Positions 35,527 through 44,709 of a DNA stretch of 64,000 nucleotides are shown here, in pieces. A program made the position numbers and the translations under genes. Below the pieces are notes generated by a model. It had not been told where the DNA came from, did no database searches, and worked only from the letters and a program-made list of their open reading frames with translations. The DNA comes from Arenibacter troitsensis (lineage in GTDB: Bacteria > Bacteroidota > Bacteroidia > Flavobacteriales > Flavobacteriaceae). How positions within the stretch are numbered: the first letter of the stretch is position 1; each line of letters starts with the position of its first letter. The DNA is taken from NCBI RefSeq assembly GCF_900177645.1, contig NZ_FXAO01000002.1, forward strand, positions 248,001-312,000, in the 5' to 3' direction.

Positions 35527-36111
35527 ATGGCATATAACATAACCCTTGAAGGAAAAAATAAAGTTATTGCCGAAAGAATGCTCAAGAATGTGGCTATCCT
35601 TTTTGACCGTTGTAATATTGCTTACTGGATAGAAGGAGGTACCTTATTGGGCATAAAGAGGGAAAACAGACTACTGCCTTGGGATAACGACGTGGATATG
35701 TCCATTAATCAGGACCAATTGGATAAGTTGGATCATTTTTACGCAGAGTTAAAAAAAGCGGGTTATAGGGTAAGAACAAGGTGCTTCAATGAGACCACCG
35801 AGTTTTTTGTTAAAGGCAATATTCGAATGTTAAAAATAAGGGAAAAGCGATTTTTTGGAATGATCAAAGGGGCAGTTTGCCTAGATGTTTTTATTAAATA
35901 TCAACATGGGGAGAACAGTTATTGGGAAATAGATAATAAAACAAAGTTTGTCCCAAGCAAGTTCTACAGCACTTTTGCGTCTATTGCATTTAAAGATTTC
36001 AACTATAAAATCCCAGCCCGGACCGATGAATATCTAACCTATAGATATGGAGATTGGCAAAAACAGGTTAAGACTTGGGATACTTCCAAAGATGACAATG
36101 CCATTGCCTAA
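35527..36111 (+). CDS. LicD-family phosphotransferase / nucleotidyltransferase-fold protein
   Basis: 194 residues, soluble. The LicD core is clear: YWIEGGTLLGIKR (about residues 37-49), then LLPWDNDVDM (about 53-62), whose two Asp match the metal-binding pair of the nucleotidyltransferase fold. LicD proteins move phosphocholine or related groups from a CDP-activated donor to sugars on surface polymers. Shorter than most LicD proteins (about 260-300). Its 3' end interlocks with that of the cytidylyltransferase gene on the other strand by four bases. Substrate unknown. Confidence 0.85.
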   Translation: MAYNITLEGKNKVIAERMLKNVAILFDRCNIAYWIEGGTLLGIKRENRLLPWDNDVDMSINQDQLDKLDHFYAELKKAGYRVRTRCFNETTEFFVKGNIRMLKIREKRFFGMIKGAVCLDVFIKYQHGENSYWEIDNKTKFVPSKFYSTFASIAFKDFNYKIPARTDEYLTYRYGDWQKQVKTWDTSKDDNAIA

Positions 36112-36761
36112 ACGACCTGAGGTTGCAATTGTAATGTTTCCTTTAAGATAGTACTACTTACATTTTCCGTATAGGCCACGTATTCAACGGGACATGTGGT
36201 TTTTGGAAATCTGCCTTTCCAATCGTCCCCAACGGAAATGGCATCTATACCATATTCATCCACTATGCGCTGCTTATCTTTATCTGACTGGGGAATAACT
36301 TCATCCACATAATTTATTGCCTTGACCAGTTTTATCCTTTCCTCAAAAGGAATAATAGGCAGTCTCCCTTTTTCCTTCAAAATAAGTTCATCTGTAGAAA
36401 CACCTACAATTAAATGCCCGCACATCTGTTTGGACCTTTTGAGAATGTTGAGATGCCCAAAATGAAAAATATCAAAACATCCCGAGGTATACATTTTATT
36501 GTATTTTTTGGTCTGTTTACTATGTTTTACTTTTATTTCAAGGGTCATGCCCTTTTTAAGTTTTATGATGAAATTTTGATTGTTAAAAAAAATATCGATG
36601 TTTTTGACAATCTCCAACATCTCGCAAAGGGCATCATCAAATTCACATTTACAACTTATATACAATTTCACCTTATCGTCTGGATCCGAGACAAAATTCC
36701 AGTTAGGGTACTTGGAAGTTAATATATGTAGATAAGCCTCAGTCATATTGGAAGGATACAA
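36108..36761 (-). CDS. Cytidylyltransferase (TagD / CCT type) with N-terminal extension
   Basis: Residues 88-217 are a cytidylyltransferase of the glycerol-3-phosphate/choline-phosphate type. The HxGH motif is HFGH at residues 100-103, after YTSGCFDIF, and the C-terminal signature is VSSTILK. It would form a CDP-alcohol from CTP. Residues 1-87 are an additional domain, beta-rich and with two Cys (CKCEF), not present in TagD (about 130 residues). The internal ATG at 36494 would give a protein of ordinary size, but the upstream codons are open and look coding. Convergent with the licD-like gene. Confidence 0.82.
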   Translation of the reverse strand: MYPSNMTEAYLHILTSKYPNWNFVSDPDDKVKLYISCKCEFDDALCEMLEIVKNIDIFFNNQNFIIKLKKGMTLEIKVKHSKQTKKYNKMYTSGCFDIFHFGHLNILKRSKQMCGHLIVGVSTDELILKEKGRLPIIPFEERIKLVKAINYVDEVIPQSDKDKQRIVDEYGIDAISVGDDWKGRFPKTTCPVEYVAYTENVSSTILKETLQLQPQVV

Positions 36762-37135
36762 TTGTTAGTATATATTGCGTAAAGGTAGTAAACGCCAACA
36801 GAGATAATTTATTATGCCCAATTTTTATATAAAGCCTTGGTCATTCCCTTTATTTATGAGGTTATCATAAATAATACCATAATAAATTATCGACCCCACT
36901 ATACTCTTTGGCCAAACCCTTGTCCATTCCATATATGAAAAACCCTATAAACCAAAGTAATACCCATAATTAAAGAGCCTTTTGGAACTCCTCATTGGAA
37001 AAACTACTTGACATTTCATATACTATTATCCAATTTTTATTGTTATGTATTAAATAATATCGATATATATTTTAGTGAATTCAACGCAACTATTTCTATT
37101 AAAACTATCTAATAAGTGATAAAATTTTCAATTGC
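36762..37135. other. AT-rich intergenic stretch
   Basis: About 370 very AT-rich bases between the divergent cytidylyltransferase and GT2 genes. It must contain both promoters. I see no gene, terminator or clear TTG/TAnnTTTG pair. Confidence 0.5.
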
Positions 37136-37930
37136 ATGATAGACCAAAGTGAAAAAATATCGGCTTTAATAATCACTTATAACGAAATAGGATATATTGA
37201 AAAATGTATCGATTCCATAGAATTCGCAGATGAAATTATAGTCGTGGATTCGTATAGCACCGATGGTACCTACGAGTATCTCCTTAGTCATCCCAAGGTT
37301 AGGGTTATTCAACATGAATTTGAAAATTATACGGCCCAAAAATCCTTTGCCCTAAAACAAGCTTCACATGATTGGGTTCTTTTCTTGGATGCGGATGAAG
37401 TAGTTACGGACCAGTTGAGAAATGAAATAAAATCTAAGGCAAAAAAAGATGCTGAACATTGTGCATATTGGTTCTACCGTAAATTTATGTTCAAAAACAG
37501 TCGCCTGCGCTTTAGCGGGTGGCAAACCGATAAGAACTACCGGCTTTTTAGAAAAAGTAAAGCTCAATTTTGCAAAAACAAAATAGTTCATGAGACCCTT
37601 ATTGTACAAGGTACCTCCGGAATATTGAAACAGAAGTTATTGCACTTTTGTTTCAAGAATTACGAGGATTATAAATTTAAAATGCTAAGATATGGGCGTT
37701 TAAAAGCCAAGGAGGCCCATCAAAAAAACAAGAAGTTTAATTATCTTTTGTTAGTTTTTAAGCCTTTTTGGAAGTTTTTTAACCACTACATAATTAGATT
37801 GGGAATACTTGATGGAAAAAAAGGGATTACCATCTGCTATTTAAATGCCTTGGGGGATTTTGAAAGGTACAAGGAACTAAAACGTTTGGGTAAAAAAGAA
37901 AAAATGGCTTATTTTTTGGTCAAATCATAA
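37136..37930 (+). CDS. GT2 glycosyltransferase (WaaE/KdtX-like)
   Basis: 264 residues with a GT-A fold: ALIITYNEIGYI (10-21), EIIVVDSYSTDGT (34-46), and the metal-binding LDADEVV near residue 83. The C-terminal half has FMFKNSRLRFSGWQ, KIVHETL and GILDGKKGITICYLNA, as in LPS core glucosyltransferases of the WaaE/KdtX type. It is closely similar over its whole length to the C-terminal domain of the fusion protein at 38935-40758. It probably adds a sugar to a surface glycan on the cytoplasmic side. Confidence 0.9.
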   Translation: MIDQSEKISALIITYNEIGYIEKCIDSIEFADEIIVVDSYSTDGTYEYLLSHPKVRVIQHEFENYTAQKSFALKQASHDWVLFLDADEVVTDQLRNEIKSKAKKDAEHCAYWFYRKFMFKNSRLRFSGWQTDKNYRLFRKSKAQFCKNKIVHETLIVQGTSGILKQKLLHFCFKNYEDYKFKMLRYGRLKAKEAHQKNKKFNYLLLVFKPFWKFFNHYIIRLGILDGKKGITICYLNALGDFERYKELKRLGKKEKMAYFLVKS

Positions 37931-38251
37931 TTGTATCCGATTTACCTCACGGTAATTTTTCCTTAGGCCAACATTCATATCATTCTATACTACATACCCC
38001 ATTGAGGACCTAGCTCCTTATTAAATGCTTCGGATTTTTGAGATCCTGCATGTGCTTAAATCTTTCCTTCTTATAAAGTATATGCACTAACATTGAAGGC
38101 TAATCAAGACTTCCTACTCTTGACCATAAAAAATTATAAACCATTATTTACATATCTTTGCCCTCTCCCTTAACCTTATATTAGATTAAGGATCAAAAAA
38201 ACTTAGGACCTGTCCAGCTCTTGACTGGTCACTTAATAAATTATAAAACTC
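37931..38251. other. AT-rich intergenic stretch
   Basis: About 320 bases between the GT2 gene and the LicC-like gene. No gene seen. The promoter for the two-gene unit 38252-40758 should lie here but I cannot place it. Confidence 0.5.
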
Positions 38252-38938
38252 ATGAAAATTGTCATTTTAGCAGCGGGTATTGGATCAAGACTTGGAAACC
38301 CATTTCCTAAACCTCTGACCCCACTAAAAAATGGAAAATGTATCATGGAGATGCAGGTCAACAATTTGGAAGAAACCTTTGACATAGACGATATTAACGT
38401 TGTTGTTGGTTTTAAAAAAGACCTAATCATGGAACGCTTTCCGGAACTCACCTATATATACAACCCATTTTTTGATCAGACCAATACCTCCAAAAGTCTT
38501 TTAAAAGCCCTAAGAAAAAACAGGGACAAATCCGTGCTTTGGCTAAATGGCGATGTTGTTTTTGACATAAGTCTCCTATCCGTCCTAATACCCTATATCA
38601 ATAAAAATCAGTCATTCGTAGCCGTAAACACCAGTAAGGTGGCAGATGAAGAGGTAAAGTACACATTAAAGGATAATTATATTGATAAATTGTCCAAAAC
38701 GGTAAGGAATGGACTTGGTGAAGCTGTGGGCATTAACTTCATTGCTACCAAGGACATAAAAAGTTTTATCACTAGACTTGAGGAATGTGATGACAATGAT
38801 TATTTTGAAAGGGGTTTGGAACTGGCCATAGAAAAAGATGACCTTAAAATTAGTGCTGTGGACATTTCCGATTACAATTGTATGGAAGTTGATTTTAAGG
38901 AAGATTTGGAAAATGCCAATACCCTTTTTCGCAAATGA
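38252..38938 (+). CDS. LicC-like sugar/alcohol-phosphate nucleotidyltransferase
   Basis: 228 residues of the NTP_transferase fold. The opening VILAAGIGSRLG (4-15) with PKPLTPL (19-25) is the nucleotide-binding loop, and LNGDVVFD holds the metal-binding Asp. Size and layout match LicC-type CTP:phosphocholine cytidylyltransferases and small sugar-1-phosphate nucleotidyltransferases. Its last four bases overlap the start of the glycerophosphotransferase-GT2 fusion gene (ATGA), so the two are translationally coupled and it likely makes the donor for that enzyme. Confidence 0.82.
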   Translation: MKIVILAAGIGSRLGNPFPKPLTPLKNGKCIMEMQVNNLEETFDIDDINVVVGFKKDLIMERFPELTYIYNPFFDQTNTSKSLLKALRKNRDKSVLWLNGDVVFDISLLSVLIPYINKNQSFVAVNTSKVADEEVKYTLKDNYIDKLSKTVRNGLGEAVGINFIATKDIKSFITRLEECDDNDYFERGLELAIEKDDLKISAVDISDYNCMEVDFKEDLENANTLFRK

Positions 38939-40758
38939 AAGTAATTTTATTTTGCCAAAATGCATATGCCTTTGGCATCCTTGCCCCCATCCGGGATGTA
39001 CTTCAGGAACAGGGACACGACTTTCTTTGGTATATTTCTGGGAAACTCTTGGATAATTTTCCATATAAAAATGAGGATTACACCCTTAGTACTTTAGACT
39101 TACAATTGTATAAAAGCGATGCCATTTATGTGCCCGGAAACGAAGTACCCTATTATATCCGGGGACTAAAAGTCCAAGTTTTCCATGGACTTGCAGGTGA
39201 AAAAAAAGGACATTTTAGGATACGGCACTACTTTGACCTTTATCTTACACAAGGCCCATATTTCACTGATAAATTCAATGAGCTTAAAAAAGTGCACAAC
39301 AATTTTGATGTGATTGAGACAGGGTGGCCAAAATTGGATGTATACAGCACGGAAAAAAATAAATATGATTTTGAAAAAAAGGCCATCCTGCAGCAGTTCA
39401 ACACGGATAAAATTGTTCTTTACGCCCCTACCTTCTCCCCTAGCCTAACTTCTGCACCATATCTATTAAAGGAAATAAGAAACCTTGCCGAAACTACGGG
39501 ATATGTAATCTTCGTAAAGTTCCATGACCTCATGGACCAAAAATGGATCAACGCTTATAAAAGACTTTCCATAGAAGTTAACAATGTTATTTTTAAGGAA
39601 GACAAAAACATTATAAAATCGCTCCTACAGGCCGATATATTGGTTAGCGACACCTCATCCGTAATATACGAATTCATTCTCTTGAACAAACCGGTAATAT
39701 CCTTCAAGAATATTGCCGAAAAGGTGTTGTGGGACAACTCCAAAACTTACAGTGGTCTTACCGAGAAAGTTTTGGACAATTTTCATTTGGATCCCCACGC
39801 TGCGGAAAGAGCATACATAAATATGCAATTTCACCCATATCAAGATGGAAAGTCCGCGCTTCGCATGGTAAATGCGGTTAAAGAATATATTGAAATCCAT
39901 GGAGTGCCGGAAGAAAGAAAACTATCCCTAGCAAGAAGGCTTAAAATTAATTCCATGTTCGGAAAACCAACCAAGAATCCCTTTGTTGGTAAAAAAATAA
40001 ATAAAATCTCCGCCCTTCTCATTACCTACAATGAGAATATCCATATCAATGCGGTTTTGGAAAATGTAAAATTTGCAGACGAGATTATCGTAGTGGATTC
40101 CTTTAGCACGGATGGCACAATAGAAAAAATCAAGGAGCATCCTGAGGTGAAATTAATCCAGCGGCCATTTGTAAATTATACAGACCAAAAATCCTACGCC
40201 TTGGAGCAGGCAACCAATGATTGGGTACTTTTCCTTGATGCGGATGAACGAGTTCCGGATCGGCTGAGAAATGAAATCTTGGAAACCGTAAATTCCTCGA
40301 ATTCAACAGCAGATGCCTATTATTTTTATCGCACCTTTATGTTCAAAAATAAGGTTTTACGCTTTAGTGGTTGGCAAAGGGATAAAAATTATAGACTGTT
40401 CAAAAAAAGTAAGGTTCATTTTACTCAGGATAGGATAGTACACGAAACTTTGGTTGTGAACGGACAGTCTGAGGTACTTAAAAACAAACTCGTCCATTAC
40501 TCCTACAAGGATTATGAAGACTACAAGGGCAAAATGATAAAGTATGGACAAATGAAGGCGGCAGAGGAACTTAAAAAGAATTATGACCCCAACTTTTACC
40601 ACTTTGTATTCCGCCCATTTTACAAATTTTTCAATCATTATATACTAAGATTCGGAATACTCGATGGAAAAAAAGGGGTAATCATATGTTATCTTAACGC
40701 ATTGGGAGTGTATTCCCGATACAAGGAACTAAAGAGATTAAGAAATTTAAGACACTAA
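38935..40758 (+). CDS. CDP-glycerol glycerophosphotransferase-like / GT2 fusion protein
   Basis: 607 residues. Residues 1-335 resemble the TagF/TagB family: VFHGLAGEKKGHF (near 86), LYLTQGPYF (near 105), and the diagnostic DTSSVIYEFILLNKPVIS (near 242-258). These enzymes transfer glycerol- or ribitol-phosphate from CDP-alcohols to teichoic acid in Gram-positive bacteria. Residues 356-607 are a GT2 domain (ALLITYNEN, DSFSTDGT, LDADERV) closely similar to the separate enzyme at 37136. The two activities in one chain would add a sugar and a phospho-alcohol in turn. No membrane helix is seen. Confidence 0.87.
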   Translation: MKVILFCQNAYAFGILAPIRDVLQEQGHDFLWYISGKLLDNFPYKNEDYTLSTLDLQLYKSDAIYVPGNEVPYYIRGLKVQVFHGLAGEKKGHFRIRHYFDLYLTQGPYFTDKFNELKKVHNNFDVIETGWPKLDVYSTEKNKYDFEKKAILQQFNTDKIVLYAPTFSPSLTSAPYLLKEIRNLAETTGYVIFVKFHDLMDQKWINAYKRLSIEVNNVIFKEDKNIIKSLLQADILVSDTSSVIYEFILLNKPVISFKNIAEKVLWDNSKTYSGLTEKVLDNFHLDPHAAERAYINMQFHPYQDGKSALRMVNAVKEYIEIHGVPEERKLSLARRLKINSMFGKPTKNPFVGKKINKISALLITYNENIHINAVLENVKFADEIIVVDSFSTDGTIEKIKEHPEVKLIQRPFVNYTDQKSYALEQATNDWVLFLDADERVPDRLRNEILETVNSSNSTADAYYFYRTFMFKNKVLRFSGWQRDKNYRLFKKSKVHFTQDRIVHETLVVNGQSEVLKNKLVHYSYKDYEDYKGKMIKYGQMKAAEELKKNYDPNFYHFVFRPFYKFFNHYILRFGILDGKKGVIICYLNALGVYSRYKELKRLRNLRH

Positions 40759-40764
40759 AGTGCT

Positions 40765-41334
40765 ATGAAAGATTTGCTTTCCGAGGTAAACAAATGCCAT
40801 GATATACTCGCTAAAGGAGGCCTCATATTATACCCTACCGATACGGTTTGGGGAATTGGCTGTGATGCCACAAACGCAGTAGCGGTAGAAAAAATTTATA
40901 AACTTAAGCAACGATCCAATTCCAAGACTATGATCTGTTTGGTGGCCAATGATTTTATGCTGGAACAGCACGTTGAAAAAGTACCGGAACTGGCTTTTGA
41001 CATTATAGATCTTGCCACCAAGCCCACCACCATTGTCTATGAATCCCCTAAAGGGGTGGCGGCAAATTTAATCGCCAATGACAATACTTTGGCCATTAGG
41101 GTAGCTAAAGATCAATTTTGCCAGTATCTAATTAAGAAATTTAAGAAACCTATCGTATCTACCTCTGCAAATATAGCTGGACAACCAACCCCCACCGGAT
41201 TTAAAGAAATAGCTGAAGAGATTTTAAAAGGTGTGGACTATGTAGTAAATTTGGACCGCGATAAAATTAACAGTACCCCATCTTCCATTATTATGCTCGG
41301 TAATGATGGTACCGTAAAAGTGATCCGAGAATAA
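40765..41334 (+). CDS. tsaC: L-threonylcarbamoyladenylate synthase (TsaC/Sua5/YrdC)
   Basis: Makes threonylcarbamoyl-AMP for the t6A37 modification of tRNAs that read ANN codons. The YrdC pattern is clear: [18 protein letters not shown] (about 20-37), [11 protein letters not shown] (about 46-56), and [11 protein letters not shown] (about 128-138). At 189 residues it is the short YrdC form, without the Sua5 C-terminal domain. It lies six bases after the fusion gene and two bases before the cca gene. Confidence 0.95.
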   Translation: MKDLLSEVNKCHDILAKGGLILYPTDTVWGIGCDATNAVAVEKIYKLKQRSNSKTMICLVANDFMLEQHVEKVPELAFDIIDLATKPTTIVYESPKGVAANLIANDNTLAIRVAKDQFCQYLIKKFKKPIVSTSANIAGQPTPTGFKEIAEEILKGVDYVVNLDRDKINSTPSSIIMLGNDGTVKVIRE

Positions 41335-41336
41335 GA

Positions 41337-42761
41337 ATGACGAATAGAAACCACGAAGAGGCCTTAAAAAACCCAATATTTTCTACCATTTCAGATGCCG
41401 CCCAGGAACTTTCATTAGATTCATATGTCATTGGAGGCTTTGTAAGGGATTATCTGTTGCAAAAGGGAACCCCAAAAGATATTGATATCGTCGCTATTGG
41501 TAGTGGAATAGAATTGGCCAAATTGGTTGCGAAGAAATTACCGGGGAGTTCGGAGGTAAGTATTTTTAAAAATTTTGGAACTGCAATGATCAAATTTCAG
41601 GATACTGAAATTGAATTTGTAGGGGCAAGAAAAGAAAGTTACCACCGGGACAGTAGAAAACCAGTGGTTGAAAACGGGAGTTTGGAAGATGATCAAAAAA
41701 GGCGCGATTTTACCATCAATGCTCTGGCCATTTCACTCAATGCCAAAGATTATGGGCAACTTTTAGATCCCTTTGACGGCATTGGGGATTTAAAAAGACA
41801 ATTGATCAGAACTCCATTGGACCCTGATATTACTTATTCCGACGATCCTTTGCGCATGATGCGCGCCATAAGGTTTGCCACACAGTTAAACTTTATGATT
41901 CATCCTGAATCGTTACAGGCCATTGTAGACAACAAGGAAAGAATAAAAATTATTTCCAATGAACGCATCGTGGACGAATTGCATAAAATTTTGGCCAGTA
42001 ACAAACCTTCCATTGGATTCTCCTTGCTGCACGAAACCGGTCTATTACCATTTATAATGCCGGAACTGGTGGCCTTGGAAGGCATTGAGGAAATAGAAGG
42101 GCAACGGCACAAGGACAATTTTTGGCACACCCTGGAAGTAGTGGATAATATTTCCGAAAATACGGATAATGTCTGGCTGCGCTGGGCTGCCCTTTTGCAC
42201 GATATTGGCAAGGCACCAACCAAAAAATTCGATAAAAAAATTGGGTGGACCTTCCATGCACACGAATTTGTAGGATCCAAAATGGTCTACAAACTTTTTA
42301 AGCGTCTTAGGTTGCCCTTGAACGAAAAAATGAAATTTGTTCAGAAAATGGTGCTTATGAGTTCCAGGCCCATTGTCCTTTCGGAGGATTTCGTAACCGA
42401 CTCTGCCGTACGAAGGCTCATTTTTGATGCCGGCGAGCATGTTGAAGATTTAATGACCCTATGTGAGGCCGATATAACCACCAAAAACCCTAAAAAACAA
42501 AAAAGGTATAGGAACAATTTTAAAATTGTCCGTCAAAAAATTGAAGAGGTCGAAGAAAGGGACCACATAAGAAATTTTCAACCCCCCATTAGTGGGGAAG
42601 AAATTATGGAAACCTTCAACCTAAAACCATCCAAGGAAATAGGCATGATCAAGGAAGCCATTAAAGAAGCTATTCTGGAAGGTGATATTCCCAACGAATA
42701 CCATGCCGCCTATACCCTAATGTTAAAAAAAGGAAAGGAAATGGGGCTCAAATCGGAATAA
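41337..42761 (+). CDS. cca: CCA tRNA nucleotidyltransferase with HD domain
   Basis: Adds or repairs the 3' CCA of tRNA. The polymerase head has [22 protein letters not shown] (near residues 30-51) with the catalytic Asp pair, and [10 protein letters not shown] (near 122). The neck carries [13 protein letters not shown]. An HD domain ([10 protein letters not shown] near residue 285) follows, indicating phosphohydrolase activity. The length of 474 residues is usual for the Bacteroidota type. It starts two bases after the tsaC stop, and both work on tRNA. Confidence 0.95.
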   Translation: MTNRNHEEALKNPIFSTISDAAQELSLDSYVIGGFVRDYLLQKGTPKDIDIVAIGSGIELAKLVAKKLPGSSEVSIFKNFGTAMIKFQDTEIEFVGARKESYHRDSRKPVVENGSLEDDQKRRDFTINALAISLNAKDYGQLLDPFDGIGDLKRQLIRTPLDPDITYSDDPLRMMRAIRFATQLNFMIHPESLQAIVDNKERIKIISNERIVDELHKILASNKPSIGFSLLHETGLLPFIMPELVALEGIEEIEGQRHKDNFWHTLEVVDNISENTDNVWLRWAALLHDIGKAPTKKFDKKIGWTFHAHEFVGSKMVYKLFKRLRLPLNEKMKFVQKMVLMSSRPIVLSEDFVTDSAVRRLIFDAGEHVEDLMTLCEADITTKNPKKQKRYRNNFKIVRQKIEEVEERDHIRNFQPPISGEEIMETFNLKPSKEIGMIKEAIKEAILEGDIPNEYHAAYTLMLKKGKEMGLKSE

Positions 42762-42994
42762 ACCTACTCGGCTTTTGAGTACTATAACAAGATTCCTATT
42801 CCACTATCTATACGGATATAAACGTCAGAACATGTCTTGGATTCCCCAACCAAGGGTCGGGATAATTGATCAGTGCCTTGGTAAAAAGAAGAGTTACATA
42901 GCGCAAGGCAATTTCAGGTGTCTTCAAAATTTGGGACAGGGATCTTACTAAATAATTACCCAGGGCCTTAGCGGTTTTTTTAAGAAAAGAGTGG

Positions 42995-43002
42995 TAATTT
43001 TG
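42995..43002 (+). promoter_or_regulatory. -7 promoter element of ctaA
   Basis: TAATTTTG matches TAnnTTTG and ends 23 bases before the ATG at 43026. The -33 position is T-rich (GTTTTTTT) without an exact TTG. Confidence 0.45.
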
Positions 43003-43025
43003 CAGGACTCTTTTCAAACATCCAA

Positions 43026-44060
43026 ATGCAAAAAAAATTTACAAAAATCGCCAAGATCAGTCTAGTTTTGGTCTACTTGGTAATTGTGGCCGGTGCAGTG
43101 GTAAGAATGACAGGTAGTGGCATGGGATGCCCGGATTGGCCCAAGTGTTTCGGTTATTATATACCCCCTACGGATATTGCTGAATTGCAATGGCAGCCTG
43201 AAAGGGAATTCAAAAAAGGTCAGGTTATCATTATAGATGAAGCCTTGTGGGTAGCAAAAGAAAACTTTAGCTCCTCCTCAACCTATGACGCCAAGAATTG
43301 GGCTCCTTACACCAAACATGACTACGCTATTTTTAATCCTTTTCATACATGGACCGAGTTCATCAATAGGCTATTTGGCGCATTGGCCGGTCTGGGCACC
43401 CTAATAATGGCCATAGCCTCCTTTGGTTATTGGAAAAAACAAAAATCTATAACCTTACTTTCATGGGTCGTAGTCTTCGCTATGGGTTTCCAAGCATGGT
43501 TAGGCGCAACCGTTGTTTATTCTGTTTTGGCCCCGGCTAAAATAACTATCCATATGGTCATGGCCCTATTTATCGTAGCTCTTATCCTATACTTGATCGA
43601 AGCCACGAGCAATACGAGCAATTCTTTAAAACCCGACAAAATAACTAGAAACCTCATCATCTTTGTTCTTATTACCACATTGGTACAAGTGGTATTGGGC
43701 ACCCAAGTAAGACAGTTTGTAGATGTACAAACCGACCTTTATGGTGAAGATGCCCCCAACCTATGGCTCATTAATGCAACCTTATCATTTTACATCCACC
43801 GTTCGTTTTCTATAATCGTGGTCCTTTTGAACTTGGCCCTTGCCATAAGAATCTATAATTTAAACCTTGGTTACTCTAAAATTAATTGGGTATTGGCCAT
43901 ATTACTTCTGGAGGTAATTTCCGGGATGGCCATGTACTATCTGGATTTTCCTTTTGCCTCCCAGCCATTACATCTTGTGTTTGCTTCGGTTTTATTTGGT
44001 TTTCAATTCTATTTGGTTTTGGAAGCTCTAAATGCTTTTAAAACCATGAAAACTTTGTAA
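43026..44060 (+). CDS. ctaA: Heme A synthase (COX15/CtaA)
   Basis: Oxidises heme O to heme A for cytochrome c oxidase. 344 residues with eight membrane helices. The first helix ends in VVRMTGSGMGCPDWPKCFG with its conserved Cys. Heme-ligand histidines occur in HTWTEFINRLFG, ITIHMVMAL, FYIHRSFS and PLHLVFA. The cytochrome oxidase genes are not in the window. It is followed by an unrelated small gene 26 bases later. Confidence 0.95.
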   Translation: MQKKFTKIAKISLVLVYLVIVAGAVVRMTGSGMGCPDWPKCFGYYIPPTDIAELQWQPEREFKKGQVIIIDEALWVAKENFSSSSTYDAKNWAPYTKHDYAIFNPFHTWTEFINRLFGALAGLGTLIMAIASFGYWKKQKSITLLSWVVVFAMGFQAWLGATVVYSVLAPAKITIHMVMALFIVALILYLIEATSNTSNSLKPDKITRNLIIFVLITTLVQVVLGTQVRQFVDVQTDLYGEDAPNLWLINATLSFYIHRSFSIIVVLLNLALAIRIYNLNLGYSKINWVLAILLLEVISGMAMYYLDFPFASQPLHLVFASVLFGFQFYLVLEALNAFKTMKTL

Positions 44061-44086
44061 CTTTGCCACCACAAAAAAAGTACCCA

Positions 44087-44584
44087 ATGATATATAAAAT
44101 AAGGATAATTTTAGATGCAGAGGAAGATATTTTTAGGGATATAGAAATAGAGGACAGCAATTCCATGGAAGACCTTCACAACGCCATTACCCAAGCCTTT
44201 GGCTTTTTGGGAAATGAAATGGCCTCCTTTTACACCTGCGATGAGGAGTGGAGACAAGATGAGGAAATTGCCTTATTTGACATGAGTGAAAATGGCTCAG
44301 ATGTACGTTTGATGAATGAGATTCAATTGCAGGATATACTTACAGAGCATTCTCCCAAGCTTATTTATGTATACGACTTTTTAAGTATGTGGACCTTCTT
44401 CGTTGAATTGGCGGACATCGTGGAAAAAGAAGATGCACAGACCTATCCCAATACGCTTTTCAGTTTTGGCGAAATACCGGACTCCCCACCTGAAAAAAAG
44501 TTTGAAGCGGATGAAAATGAATTCGATTTTGACAATACCCTTGACAATTACGAGGATTTGGATTTTGATGAAAACTGGAACTAA
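44087..44584 (+). CDS. PRiA4_ORF3 / IS1096 TnpR-like family protein
   Basis: 165 residues from the ATG at 44087; a TTG at 44063 is a weaker alternative. Residues 1-120 show the PRiA4_ORF3 fold (YKIRIILDAEEDIFRDIEI, MEDLHNAITQAFGF, YVYDFLSMWTFFVELADI). The last 45 residues are very acidic (EFDFDNTLDNYEDLDFDENW). The family name comes from a mobile element, but chromosomal copies like this one in Bacteroidota stand among housekeeping genes, with no transposase near. Function unknown. Confidence 0.8.
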   Translation: MIYKIRIILDAEEDIFRDIEIEDSNSMEDLHNAITQAFGFLGNEMASFYTCDEEWRQDEEIALFDMSENGSDVRLMNEIQLQDILTEHSPKLIYVYDFLSMWTFFVELADIVEKEDAQTYPNTLFSFGEIPDSPPEKKFEADENEFDFDNTLDNYEDLDFDENWN

Positions 44585-44709
44585 TAATTCCAATTGCGGC
44601 AAATTAAATGTAGTATCACGTTAGTATTGGTCAAAGTCAGAAATTGATCAAATTAAAGCTTCAGCAGAACTTTAATCACAAAATAACCCTTAAACATTTT
44701 TCATTATCC

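Noticed and set aside
36830-36940. Weak direct similarity between two segments (CTTGGTCATTCC / CTTGTCCATTCC) in the AT-rich gap
   Set aside because: The match covers only about 12 bases with differences and does not extend, so chance is enough.
42808-43017. 69-codon minus-strand frame upstream of ctaA
   Set aside because: It overlaps the likely ctaA promoter, has no recognisable motif and occupies an ordinary intergenic gap.
44087-44584. Mobile element suggested by the IS1096 TnpR-like family name
   Set aside because: There is no transposase, no terminal inverted repeat and no target duplication around it; it sits among housekeeping genes.
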